15,888 nt of DNA from Oscillospiraceae bacterium (GTDB taxonomy: Bacteria > Bacillota > Clostridia > Oscillospirales > Oscillospiraceae), in assembly GCA_016295225.1 (NCBI GenBank), contig JAEDLP010000035.1, forward strand, positions 1 through 15,888, written 5' to 3'. Below, piece after piece: positions 7,887 to 14,852 of the stretch. A model generated the notes under the pieces. That model had not been told where the DNA came from. It worked only from the letters and a program-made list of their open reading frames with translations, and made no database searches. A program made the translations under genes and the position numbers. Each line of letters begins with the position of its first letter. Position 1 is the stretch's first letter.

Positions 7887-8339
7887 TCAGCCCTCCATGT
7901 GCTTGCCTAAAAAACCGGCGATGGTTTGGGCCAGCTTGTATTCTTCGCTGCCGACGGAGATTTTGTCCCGCTCGGCCAGAAAGACCACGCAGCCCAGCAC
8001 ATCTCCTTCGGAGAGGATGGGAGCAGCGGTGGTGATGACGTAGTGGTCGGTGTAGTCGCTCACCGACAGGGCGGGTCCGCCCTCCTGGTACTGATAGATC
8101 TGACGGCCTTCCATGATCTGGGACAGGGCGGGGGAGATGTTTTTGTCTGTGAGTTCCTTCCGTCCACCGCCGAAGACCGAGAGACAGGCGTCCCGGTCGG
8201 TGATGGTGACGATGCGGCCGGTGGTTTTGTGGAGGGACTCGCAGAGCTGGGCGGAAAAATCCCCCAGACCTCCCATGAGAGAGTATTTTTTAAAGACTAC
8301 GCCGCCGTCGCTGTTGGTGAAGATCTCCAGCGGGTCCCC
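7887..8339 (-). pseudogene. spoVT: spoVT lacking its 5' end (interrupted sporulation gene)
   Basis: The last 150 residues of the chimeric frame match SpoVT: GDPLEIF, VVFKKYS, LGDFSAQL, ITDRDACLSV, ISPALSQIMEGR, and the terminal AGFLGKHMEG. This is the end of the AbrB-like domain plus the whole GAF-like sensory domain. The first roughly 34 residues (the swapped-hairpin DNA-binding half beginning MKATGIVRR in other species) are missing, and I could not find them elsewhere in the window. The remaining frame has no stops or frameshifts. SpoVT normally tunes forespore gene expression; this part alone should not bind DNA. If the intervening DNA were excised, an upstream 5' half could rejoin at the GDPLEIF codons. 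Whether that half exists beyond the right edge is unknown. Confidence 0.85.
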
Positions 8340-10031
8340 GCTGTTGATAACATTGACAGTAAAGACCTTGTCCGGGCGCTTTGCCGCGGACTGGATGAGG
8401 AGTTCGATATCTTTACTGCCCCGGGAAAAATTTTCGCAGGTGTCCTCCTCTTCTATCTGGAGCAGTGCGCTGATGTCTGCTTTCAGTCTGATGTCCAAAT
8501 GGTCGTTGCAGACTGTGATGCGCTCTGCGATAAGGCTGATATCCTGCTTGTTTAAGCTGGGCTTTTCCAGAATACTTTGAAAGACCTCCATGACGGTCTT
8601 GGCCTTTCGATTGGCCTGAATGAGGGTGTTGCGCAGGTCGATGCTGTCGTCGATTTGATGGGTCAGGCCCGCAATCCGCTCGGTCAGCTCGGCTTCCAGA
8701 TCGGCGTAGGCCTCGCTGATGATTTCGGCCTGCTCCGGCGTCTTTCCAATGGTGTCCACCAGCTTGCGTTTCAGCAGGGTTTTGAGTTGGGTTTGGGCAG
8801 TTTCCAGCTGTTGATGGAGGGTATCAATGGCGTTTCCGACCTCCTGCTCCCGCTGAGGCTGGGTCTGAATGGCAGCAGTCAGCTCATCCATGATCCCGGC
8901 AGCGTTGTCTGCGACCCGTTTGATATACCGCTTCAAAAGCTCATCCAGCTTGTCCACGCGAATCTGATGGGAGGTACAGGCTTTCAGCCCTCTGCGCTGG
9001 TAGGCGCCACACACATATTGGGGGGGCAACCGGGGGTTGGACCGGGAGAACATGGGGCTTCCACAGTCTCCGCAAAAAAGAAACCCGCTGTAATCGGTGG
9101 CGTATTTCTTCTCGCCCCGATAGTGGCTTCTGGTGCGCTGCTTCAACAGCTCCTGGGTGTAGGCGAAGGTGCTCGCCTCAATGATGGGTGTGTGTGCATT
9201 TTCGATGACGATCTGGTCGGGGTCATCCACCCGCTCGTCGGTCCCGTTGATGTTTCTCCGCTTAAATTTGTGCTGACGAAGGGTTCCGATGTAAAAGTCA
9301 TTGCTGAGAATTTTCTGCACCGTGATAATACTCCAGGCATTTTTGCTGACCAGTTTGGTGGTCAGCCCGGCAGCCTCCTTCTGGGCGATCTCGTTGGCCC
9401 TGGGGGTGGGAACACCCTTTTCCGTCAGGTGATTGGAGATCTTGCGGTAGCCCCATCCGTTGTTGTACAGGCGAAAAACCTCCCGAACCACTTCTGCCGC
9501 AGGCGGGTCGATCTCGTAGGTCATTTCCTTTGTATTGATGAGGCGGTAGCCATAGGGAACGGCGCAAACCCACCTGCCATCCCGTTGCCGGTTGGCGATG
9601 ATCTGCTTGATCTTTTTGCTGGTATCCGTGACGGGAAACTCGTTCATCAGGAACTTGAACTGGATGAGCATCCAGTCATCCTTGGTGGGATAATCGATGG
9701 CATCCCCCACGGAGATGATGCGGACATGGGCGTCCCGCAGGGTTTCCAGTTCCAGAAGCCCCAGGCTGTTCCGGCGGGAGAACCGGGAGAAGTCCTTGAC
9801 CACCAGGATGGTATACTCTCCGGACAGGAGCTTTGGCCGCATCCGGCTGTAATCCTCTCGCTGGGAGAAGGTATAGCCCGAGCGGTCACGATCTTCAAAG
9901 AAGTCCAGCTGGGCGTCCGGAAATTGCTGGAAGACAAAATCACGGATTACGTTTTTCTGGTTCTCGATGGAGGTGTTGTCCTGATCTTTCTCGATATCTA
10001 CGGAGATTCGAGTGTAGCCGGCGATCTTCAA
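7887..10031 (-). CDS. Large serine recombinase fused in frame to the SpoVT C-terminal part
   Basis: A 714-residue chimera. Residues 3-150 are a resolvase catalytic domain with YTRIS (Arg8, nucleophile Ser10) and DFSRFSRRN (about 80-88). About 155-280 is the recombinase DNA-binding domain (PYGYRL, ISNHLTEKGVPTP, ILSNDFYIGTL). About 317-355 is a zinc ribbon (Cys320, Cys323, Cys341, Cys352), followed by a coiled coil (about 380-480) and a DNA-binding tail to about 560. All expected parts are present, so the enzyme looks functional. From residue 565 (GDPLEIF) the sequence becomes SpoVT and continues to its natural end. The start is a TTG at 10031 with GGAGG 9 bases upstream. The fusion is what an att site within spoVT would create; see the spoVT fragment. 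Confidence 0.9.
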   Translation of the reverse strand: MKIAGYTRISVDIEKDQDNTSIENQKNVIRDFVFQQFPDAQLDFFEDRDRSGYTFSQREDYSRMRPKLLSGEYTILVVKDFSRFSRRNSLGLLELETLRDAHVRIISVGDAIDYPTKDDWMLIQFKFLMNEFPVTDTSKKIKQIIANRQRDGRWVCAVPYGYRLINTKEMTYEIDPPAAEVVREVFRLYNNGWGYRKISNHLTEKGVPTPRANEIAQKEAAGLTTKLVSKNAWSIITVQKILSNDFYIGTLRQHKFKRRNINGTDERVDDPDQIVIENAHTPIIEASTFAYTQELLKQRTRSHYRGEKKYATDYSGFLFCGDCGSPMFSRSNPRLPPQYVCGAYQRRGLKACTSHQIRVDKLDELLKRYIKRVADNAAGIMDELTAAIQTQPQREQEVGNAIDTLHQQLETAQTQLKTLLKRKLVDTIGKTPEQAEIISEAYADLEAELTERIAGLTHQIDDSIDLRNTLIQANRKAKTVMEVFQSILEKPSLNKQDISLIAERITVCNDHLDIRLKADISALLQIEEEDTCENFSRGSKDIELLIQSAAKRPDKVFTVNVINSGDPLEIFTNSDGGVVFKKYSLMGGLGDFSAQLCESLHKTTGRIVTITDRDACLSVFGGGRKELTDKNISPALSQIMEGRQIYQYQEGGPALSVSDYTDHYVITTAAPILSEGDVLGCVVFLAERDKISVGSEEYKLAQTIAGFLGKHMEG
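8318..8345 (-). other. Inferred attachment-site junction inside spoVT
   Basis: Similarity changes here from recombinase tail (KVFTVNVINS) to SpoVT (GDPLEIF). A serine recombinase crosses over at a 2-base core in a short site, so the hybrid site should lie within these bases. The exact core cannot be fixed without the other end. I saw no second copy of this sequence in the window. Confidence 0.55.
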
Positions 10032-10065
10032 TGTTGTTTTCCTCCGTTAGATGTATTGTAGTAAC

Positions 10066-10094
10066 ATTGTAACTTAGAAAAAAGAAAAAAGCAA
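10066..10094 (-). promoter_or_regulatory. Possible sigma-A promoter of the recombinase
   Basis: On the minus strand TTGCTT (10094-10089), a T-rich 17-base spacer and TACAAT (10071-10066) lie about 35 bases before the TTG start. This would mean vegetative expression; I see no convincing sigma-E or sigma-G motif. The T-rich tract makes chance matches easier. Confidence 0.4.
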
Positions 10095-10099
10095 GAAGG

Positions 10100-10144
10100 G
10101 GATGAAAACCAGTAAGAGCCGGGCACACAAAGGCACCCGGCTCT
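10100..10144 (-). terminator. Terminator of the 59-residue protein gene
   Basis: A 9-base stem AGAGCCGGG/CCCGGCTCT (10144-10136 with 10123-10115) follows the stop at 10151. A GGTTTTC tail follows on the minus strand. It separates this gene from the recombinase. Confidence 0.65.
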
Positions 10145-10150
10145 GTCGGC

Positions 10151-10330
10151 TTAACAGTTTACCTTGAGAAGCTGACCGGTCAGTTCGGCGAGATCGCAGT
10201 GTCCCGAGTGCCACACGACGATGTCGTAGTTAGGGAATCGCTGACGGATACTGGTAAGGTCAGGGGTGGGTTCCTCCGCCCTGAGCCAGATGTCAATGTA
10301 GCGCAGTTCGTCATTGCGTTGGATTTGCAT
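10151..10330 (-). CDS. Small recombinase-associated protein, 59 residues
   Basis: A short gene starting MQIQRNDELRYIDIWLRAEE and ending LTGQLLKVNC. It has a perfect AAGGAGGT 9-10 bases before the ATG and its own terminator, so it is very likely translated. The pattern (RYIDIW; then YDIVVWHSGHCDLAELTGQLL) resembles small proteins I recall beside serine recombinases and conjugative modules in Clostridia, which carry a VVFxSGxxDL..T..LL motif. The function of that group is not known to me. Here the C-terminus is short. A TTGAAT-N18-CACAAT sequence just upstream could serve as promoter, but weakly. It lies between an intact recombinase and a truncated one. Confidence 0.75.
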   Translation of the reverse strand: MQIQRNDELRYIDIWLRAEEPTPDLTSIRQRFPNYDIVVWHSGHCDLAELTGQLLKVNC

Positions 10331-10387
10331 GATTGGTGACCTCCTTCATTCTATGGGTTGTTATTATTGTGTCGATATGTTCAAGGA

Positions 10388-10630
10388 TTATTCAAAATTG
10401 GAATTTTCTGTAATCCTCTGGAAGCCGGGACGGTCAAAGTTGGTGCCGGTGCAGCCGTCGTCCACGTAGACCCCGGCGCAGGACAGGGTGGGGTCCCGGG
10501 CGATGTACTCCTCCAGGATGGTCTTCTGGGTGGCGATGCTGTTGCTCTCCCCCTTGTCGCCGTCCTCCCGGGAGAGATGGGCGTAGAGGGCAGCCCTCCA
10601 GTGATCCCGCACGATCATCCCACGCAGCAT
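10388..10630 (-). pseudogene. Truncated serine recombinase, N-terminal fragment
   Basis: Eighty residues starting MLRGMIVRDHWRAALYAHLS and covering only the first part of a resolvase domain: SREDGDKGESNSIATQK, then VYVDDGCTGTNFDRPGFQR. Similarity stops abruptly at GFQR and the frame ends nine residues later. The remaining several hundred residues of a large recombinase are missing. The usual YARLS motif reads YAHLS, so the catalytic arginine is replaced by histidine (a CGT-to-CAT type change). It begins 26 bases after the primase gene ends, which suggests the original was the last gene of that operon. It is unlike the intact recombinase next door, so it is not a duplicate of it. Confidence 0.85.
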
Positions 10631-10655
10631 TGTGAAACTGCCACTCAGTTGAAAA

Positions 10656-12338
10656 TCACGGCTCTCCCGGGACAAGCTGCACTCCCAAATAGCCATTGCG
10701 GGGTATCCCTTCAACACGGTTCTTTTTTCGCGTCGCCTGAAACTTTGTCTCCAGGATGGGATGAACCCGGGCGGAAAATTGTTGGCGGTCTTGGATACAA
10801 CTGCTGCCTATTCTCTGGCAAAATGCCTTATAGGCTTCATGTAGCTGTTCGGTCGATATGAACTGTCCGGGGGCTTTGATACAGCGTGCATTCAAAAACT
10901 GCTCCACCACGTCCGCCGTCATAGTAGAATCGTCTGTGATTCCCATAATGACGTCGTTGTTGAATTGATCATCCCCTGCGAAAACATAGTTGTTCGCCTT
11001 CAGCTTGTAGTAGGCCATGACGGCGCGTTGCAAGATGGCTGGGCGCTCTTCAAGAAGCTTGTTCAGCAGATATCGATCTTGCTGGGACTTAGGGACGGAA
11101 TATTGAAAGGGAAGGATCATCAAACGTCTGGCCAGTGCCCTGTCAGCTACCGAAGCTCTTATAGGATGGTTGGTGGCGAAGACAAGTTTGCAGTCCAGCT
11201 TTGCTGTGTACGGAGTTCGATACTTCACTTCCACAGTCACTGAATCAGATCCACTTATTTTCTTGATCATTCCAACCGCCTGTTCTGGGAGAGAACCATG
11301 TGGTAGGTCCATAGATAGATTCAAACGGGCATTCACCAGTGAGGATGCAGAAAAACGATCCCCTAACTTGAAAGCATCGATGCTGGAAATCTGTTCCGGG
11401 TGATGGAATTCCCGGAGCAGTGAGCCATAAACAGATTTTCCGGCGTCACTGGGTCCTGTCAGAATGAACACACGTTTTGCTATATTTCCCTCTCCTATAA
11501 GAAGATACCCGGTGGCCTGCCAGAAGCGAAGCAGAAGAACTGGATCTCCGCCCGTCACGTCCTGTAGATAACGGTCAAAGAAAGGACAGCCGGAGTCTAA
11601 GCCATTACTGACCCACGAGGAATTAAGCTGCCAGTCGATGAAGTACCTTGAAGTATGAGGTTCGAGTTGGAGTGTCTTTGTATCCAAGATTCCATCGAGT
11701 AGACATATTTTGCTGGTGTCAACCTCGCTTTCTTTGACTATAATATCCGGCTCAGCATGAATAGCCTTAGCAACAGAGCGGATTGTACTAGCACGGCCAG
11801 CTGTATTGATTTCTTGACGCAAATACTGTAGAATCATAGTATAAAGCTCATTTTCAGTGAGCGCCTGGTAATATTTTCCGTTGAAGACATAAAGCTGTTG
11901 ACCTCTTCGTCTAATGCAAACTCTATACATGAAGAGTTGCGCCAATTCCAAGTCAGAATAAACACAGGTACCCAAACGACCTGTTTGATCGGAGTGTATA
12001 GTATCCTCTGCCTGCGTAACTTGCGTGACTACGTCAGTGACGACATCAGAAGGGGGGGGAGCTAGATGCGGACGAGAGGATGGAACAGGAGGAAGGGAAA
12101 GTTGATCATCTCTCTGATACATTATATTGAGAGCTTTTACCTCGGTACGGTCTTCTCCGCTCTCTGATTCAAATTCTTCCTCAGGACCGAATGTGACTGC
12201 AGGAATAAGAACCTTCATAGTCTGACTTGGCCCAGGAAAAAATGTGACTGCAGGTATAAGGGGCTTCCCATCTTGACCTGTCTCAGACCCAAATGTTACA
12301 GCAGGTATAAGATTTTTTTTGAATTTTCCATTGCTCAT
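10656..12338 (-). CDS. P4-type primase/helicase (SF3 family) with N-terminal LIPAVTF repeats
   Basis: A 560-residue replication protein of the phage/plasmid primase, P4-family C-terminal type. The helicase core shows Walker A LTGPSDAGKS, then LNLSMDLPHG in the Walker B region, and the SF3 motif-C segment KLVFATNHPIRA followed by RRLMILPF. A winged-helix-like C-terminus (about residues 460-560) ends the protein. No primase catalytic domain is evident in the N-terminus. The first 50 residues instead carry three copies of LIPAVTF spaced 17 residues apart, then a Pro/Ser-rich linker. AGAGG precedes the ATG at 12338 by about 8 bases. It probably drives replication of the excised element. Confidence 0.88.
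   Translation of the reverse strand: MSNGKFKKNLIPAVTFGSETGQDGKPLIPAVTFFPGPSQTMKVLIPAVTFGPEEEFESESGEDRTEVKALNIMYQRDDQLSLPPVPSSRPHLAPPPSDVVTDVVTQVTQAEDTIHSDQTGRLGTCVYSDLELAQLFMYRVCIRRRGQQLYVFNGKYYQALTENELYTMILQYLRQEINTAGRASTIRSVAKAIHAEPDIIVKESEVDTSKICLLDGILDTKTLQLEPHTSRYFIDWQLNSSWVSNGLDSGCPFFDRYLQDVTGGDPVLLLRFWQATGYLLIGEGNIAKRVFILTGPSDAGKSVYGSLLREFHHPEQISSIDAFKLGDRFSASSLVNARLNLSMDLPHGSLPEQAVGMIKKISGSDSVTVEVKYRTPYTAKLDCKLVFATNHPIRASVADRALARRLMILPFQYSVPKSQQDRYLLNKLLEERPAILQRAVMAYYKLKANNYVFAGDDQFNNDVIMGITDDSTMTADVVEQFLNARCIKAPGQFISTEQLHEAYKAFCQRIGSSCIQDRQQFSARVHPILETKFQATRKKNRVEGIPRNGYLGVQLVPGEP
12190..12311 (-). repeat. Three 20-base direct repeats, 51-base period, encoding LIPAVTF
   Basis: Near-identical copies at 12190-12209, 12241-12260 and 12292-12311 fall exactly 51 bases apart. 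Each encodes (L)IPAVTF at the start of the primase/helicase. The DNA between them differs, so only the motif is conserved. Confidence 0.85.
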
Positions 12339-12587
12339 TTTCAGTAACCTCTTTTCCTATGGTGTTTATACATTGTACCGTGACCGAGATGATCCCCGGA
12401 TTATCCATGAGTCGTCATATAGGAGCCGTTTTCTCTACTTTAATGTGATTTTTCATCGGAACAACTTCCGTATTAAATTCTCGTCTTTCAGAGGTCCATG
12501 CAAACGATGATAAGTGATGATCCGGGTTGCCCCAGAAGCCTCACAACTTGCTTAGATGTGATTGTCAAGGTACATGTCTCGCCCGCC

Positions 12588-12619
12588 TGTTCTCGTAGCT
12601 ACGATTCATCGGGAGAACA
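12588..12619 (-). promoter_or_regulatory. Hairpin at the 5' end of the predicted primase transcript
   Basis: TGTTCTC (12619-12613) pairs with GAGAACA (12594-12588). A perfect 12-base palindrome TCGTAGCTACGA (12593-12604) lies inside and next to the stem. The hairpin would begin at about +1 of a transcript from the -10 at 12625-12630, within a leader of about 280 bases. This could control RNA stability or attenuation; no known riboswitch is recognised. Confidence 0.4.
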
Positions 12620-12624
12620 AGGCT

Positions 12625-12653
12625 ATTATACCACATGGCAATTTTTAAGGATA
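12625..12653 (-). promoter_or_regulatory. Extended -10 promoter for the primase operon
   Basis: On the minus strand TGGTATAAT (12633-12625) is an extended -10 with a perfect hexamer. The -35 region (about 12653-12648) matches poorly. It lies about 290 bases before the primase start. Confidence 0.5.
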
Positions 12654-12662
12654 TATTTGCCC

Positions 12663-12688
12663 TGTCACGATAATTTATTATCGTGACA
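12663..12688. promoter_or_regulatory. Perfect 11-base palindrome, operator-like
   Basis: TGTCACGATAA (12663-12673) and its exact complement (12678-12688) flank TTTA. It lies about 45-70 bases upstream of the predicted primase transcription start. The arm length and symmetry suit a dimeric regulator or a replication initiator. It lacks a T-tract, so a terminator is less likely. Confidence 0.5.
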
Positions 12689-12772
12689 AAGATTTACTTT
12701 ACTCCGAAAGTATCAGATAAGCACCTTTTGTGATATATTTGTCATGGGGTAAGGTCAAGGCAAAAGCAACCT

Positions 12773-12904
12773 TACAACGATGACTATAGGTTCCCCAATC
12801 TAAGTGAACCGTGGTATATGGAGGGCACTGAGTTCCATCCTGAGAAGCAAGGGATTCACATCTACGTCAATTTCAGAAAGGCTGTAGCCCTTACTTGTCT
12901 ATGA
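12773..12904 (+). pseudogene. Scrap of an ISL3-like transposase N-terminus
   Basis: An open stretch of 43 codons without a proper start reads RFPNLSEPWYMEGTEFHPEK followed by QGIHIYVNF. It resembles the opening of ISL3-type transposases, where PW..(x)V.F....K.LDI.I.F precedes a zinc-binding region. The reading breaks off at LTCL before any zinc motif. The rest of the gene is absent. The call rests on a short remembered pattern. Confidence 0.35.
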
Positions 12905-13335
12905 TGTGACGTGCCCCTTTTAGCATTAAAAGCTGAAATGCAAAACTCCCACAAAGTTTTCGAGACTGAAAAGGGAAACAACAAAGCAGGTAGGAGAGGA
13001 TGTACAACGCCAGCCAGGATGGCGTTGCACATTGAATTAACTCTGGGCAGCCCCCTGCTTCGTATCTATAATAAATAACAAAAATGCCGCATATTTTCCA
13101 ATTCTTTCCTCTTGTTCTGTTCAAACTCTTGGGTAATGCGAATACCGCATAGTGACGCTACCTGTACAAATCGAATGCTGAGAATGAAAAAGACGGCTGA
13201 CGGACTCCTTAACGGGAATTTTTTCCCAAGGTATGAATCGTACTTGGCTTTGAGATGGAAATAGACGCGACTGATTGCCGCACCATAAATCAAGCCAACA
13301 GCACAATACTGTTGGTTTAGGGGGGGTAACACTAT
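12905..13335. other. Gene-free, AT-rich gap
   Basis: No convincing gene on either strand. It holds an imperfect hairpin (13001-13012 with 13020-13031, one mismatch). A perfect 7-base inverted repeat CCAACAG/CTGTTGG (13295-13301 with 13309-13315) ends 20 bases before the next start codon and just before its ribosome site. Confidence 0.5.
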
Positions 13336-14727
13336 ATGAAGAGACTTGTATTATTTGATTCAATTGAAATGTTGAGAAGAGAAAAAGAACGATTGGAAGA
13401 ACAATACAAATTTGAGTTCAGTAATGTTGTCTCTGATTTGAATTTTGATATCCTTAGCCATATGAAGGATTCGATTGAATATGCGAAAGAACAATACGGA
13501 TTTGATATCCGCAGACATATGAAGAATTTGATTGGATACACTGACTGTTACCCGTTGTTTTTTAGCAATGTAGAGGACCCACGGGACGCTTATGCAGTGT
13601 TATACAGTAACGGACTTGCATGTGCTATTCTTTCGTTAAGCTACCTACAAGGCGAAGCCATCGAAAAAGTTAACCTTTGTAATGAATGGAATTCAAAAGA
13701 TAAACGTTTTATTTCTGCAAGTGTCTGGAGTAGAGAGCTAACTAGCACATACTTTCAAAGGCGAGATAGATTAATTGAAAACAATATAGTTTACTTAGTA
13801 TGCCCTTATACATATCTACCCGCCGATTATAGAAGAGGACAGGAAGAATCATTTGAAACAAACAAATTGTTATTACCTCTGTATCAAAAAATCGCAGGAG
13901 ATATCATTACCCCTGACGAGAATGGGTCAAGTTACAATATCGAAGATGTATTTGACAATCATATCTTGGGTCTCTACAAGCAAAATAATGATTGTCTCGA
14001 CGCGTATCAAAGTCCTTATGGAAAAAATGCTGATGTGAACTTTAGAGCGCATAAAAGTAGGCTAAAAAGAGAATGCGACATTTTTTATAAGGCACTGCTC
14101 GATCAACTCTATTGGGAAAACGGTGACGGCGAAGAAAGTTTTAGCACGAGCATTATGCTTCGTTTTGCAAGCGAATTGATTTATCATTCGGAAGCGATAG
14201 CCCGACTGGAGTGGGATTTAACCAATATCTGTCAAACTAATGACAGTGACAGGGGCGGGGACAAAGATAAAGAAATAATGGATAGACTGATGAAATTTGC
14301 TATAGAGAGTAGCATACCGATGGCATTTCATGTAGATAAATTGAAGTATTCAGATTATCCACCTCTCGGAGCTTATTATGATTACTTAAAAGCCCTGACA
14401 GTTTCACTCTACGAATATGCAGAAGGAAATCTTGATACTGCATGCGCCCTAATAACAGAAATCATATCAAAAGAAAGAGACTTGTTTCCGGATCCATACC
14501 GAGATTCTAAATGCATCGCAGATTCACCGGCAGAATTCCCAAATGAACGAAAGCAAAAACACTGGCTTATCGTAAAAGCGGCGGCTGTTTGCGAGTGCTA
14601 TAAAGAAAAAAATTATTACAACAGCCAGCGCTATCCCTTAAAACTATTATCACCCAGAGAATTATTTGAAATTCAGACCGAAACCAATTATCCGCCCCTG
14701 GCACAAGTTTCGCTAAATCGCAAATAA
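13336..14727 (+). CDS. Unrecognised 463-residue soluble protein (possible cargo)
   Basis: I do not recognise this family. The start at 13336 follows an unusual run of seven G (13320-13326, AGGGGGG-like ribosome site). There is no signal peptide and no membrane segment. The first 35 residues are charged and helical (MLRREKERLEEQYKFEF). Residues about 36-71 contain two tandem 19-residue units built on FDIxxHMKxxIxY. The middle and C-terminal parts are mixed helical, with LRFASELIYHSEAIARLEWDL and YYDYLKALTVSLYEYAEGN, giving an alpha-solenoid impression. No nuclease, kinase or helicase motif is visible. It is strongly AT-rich in codon use, unlike the host genes, and is the only long intact plus-strand gene in the element. 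A defence or regulatory cargo role is possible but unsupported. Confidence 0.7.
   Translation: MKRLVLFDSIEMLRREKERLEEQYKFEFSNVVSDLNFDILSHMKDSIEYAKEQYGFDIRRHMKNLIGYTDCYPLFFSNVEDPRDAYAVLYSNGLACAILSLSYLQGEAIEKVNLCNEWNSKDKRFISASVWSRELTSTYFQRRDRLIENNIVYLVCPYTYLPADYRRGQEESFETNKLLLPLYQKIAGDIITPDENGSSYNIEDVFDNHILGLYKQNNDCLDAYQSPYGKNADVNFRAHKSRLKRECDIFYKALLDQLYWENGDGEESFSTSIMLRFASELIYHSEAIARLEWDLTNICQTNDSDRGGDKDKEIMDRLMKFAIESSIPMAFHVDKLKYSDYPPLGAYYDYLKALTVSLYEYAEGNLDTACALITEIISKERDLFPDPYRDSKCIADSPAEFPNERKQKHWLIVKAAAVCECYKEKNYYNSQRYPLKLLSPRELFEIQTETNYPPLAQVSLNRK
13444..13553 (+). repeat. Tandem 57-base units inside the unknown gene
   Basis: TTTGATATCC recurs at 13444 and 13501 and CATATGAAG at 13459 and 13516, all exactly 57 bases apart. 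The frame is kept, so this is a duplicated 19-residue segment in the protein, already diverged between the matched positions. Confidence 0.75.
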
Positions 14728-14852
14728 TAATATAGCCAAATATTGGAAAAAGTATCCAATTCGAGATTTGCGGAGCATAGCGATATATCTGGTAAATTAT
14801 TGGTCCCGAATGGAGGCACAGGATCTATCCCAGACCAATGTTACTGTAGCCA

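Noticed and set aside
8577..10061. Long plus-strand open frame of 494 codons opposite the recombinase
   Set aside because: It is an antisense shadow with glycine/valine/leucine-heavy composition and no family motifs; the minus-strand frame is clearly real.
10485..10510. GGGGTCCC-like sequence as a second attachment site
   Set aside because: It shares only a few bases with the spoVT junction and lies in recombinase fragment coding sequence.
10631..10717. N-terminal extension of the recombinase fragment to 10717
   Set aside because: It overlaps the primase C-terminus in another frame. MLRGMIVRDH at 10630 is the usual recombinase opening.
13066..13363. Two overlapping minus-strand open frames before the unknown gene
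   Set aside because: No ribosome site, no family pattern, odd composition, and the frames run into the start of the real plus-strand gene.
14742..14760. ATTGGA/TCCAAT hairpin as terminator of the unknown gene
   Set aside because: The stem is six weak pairs with no T-run after it.
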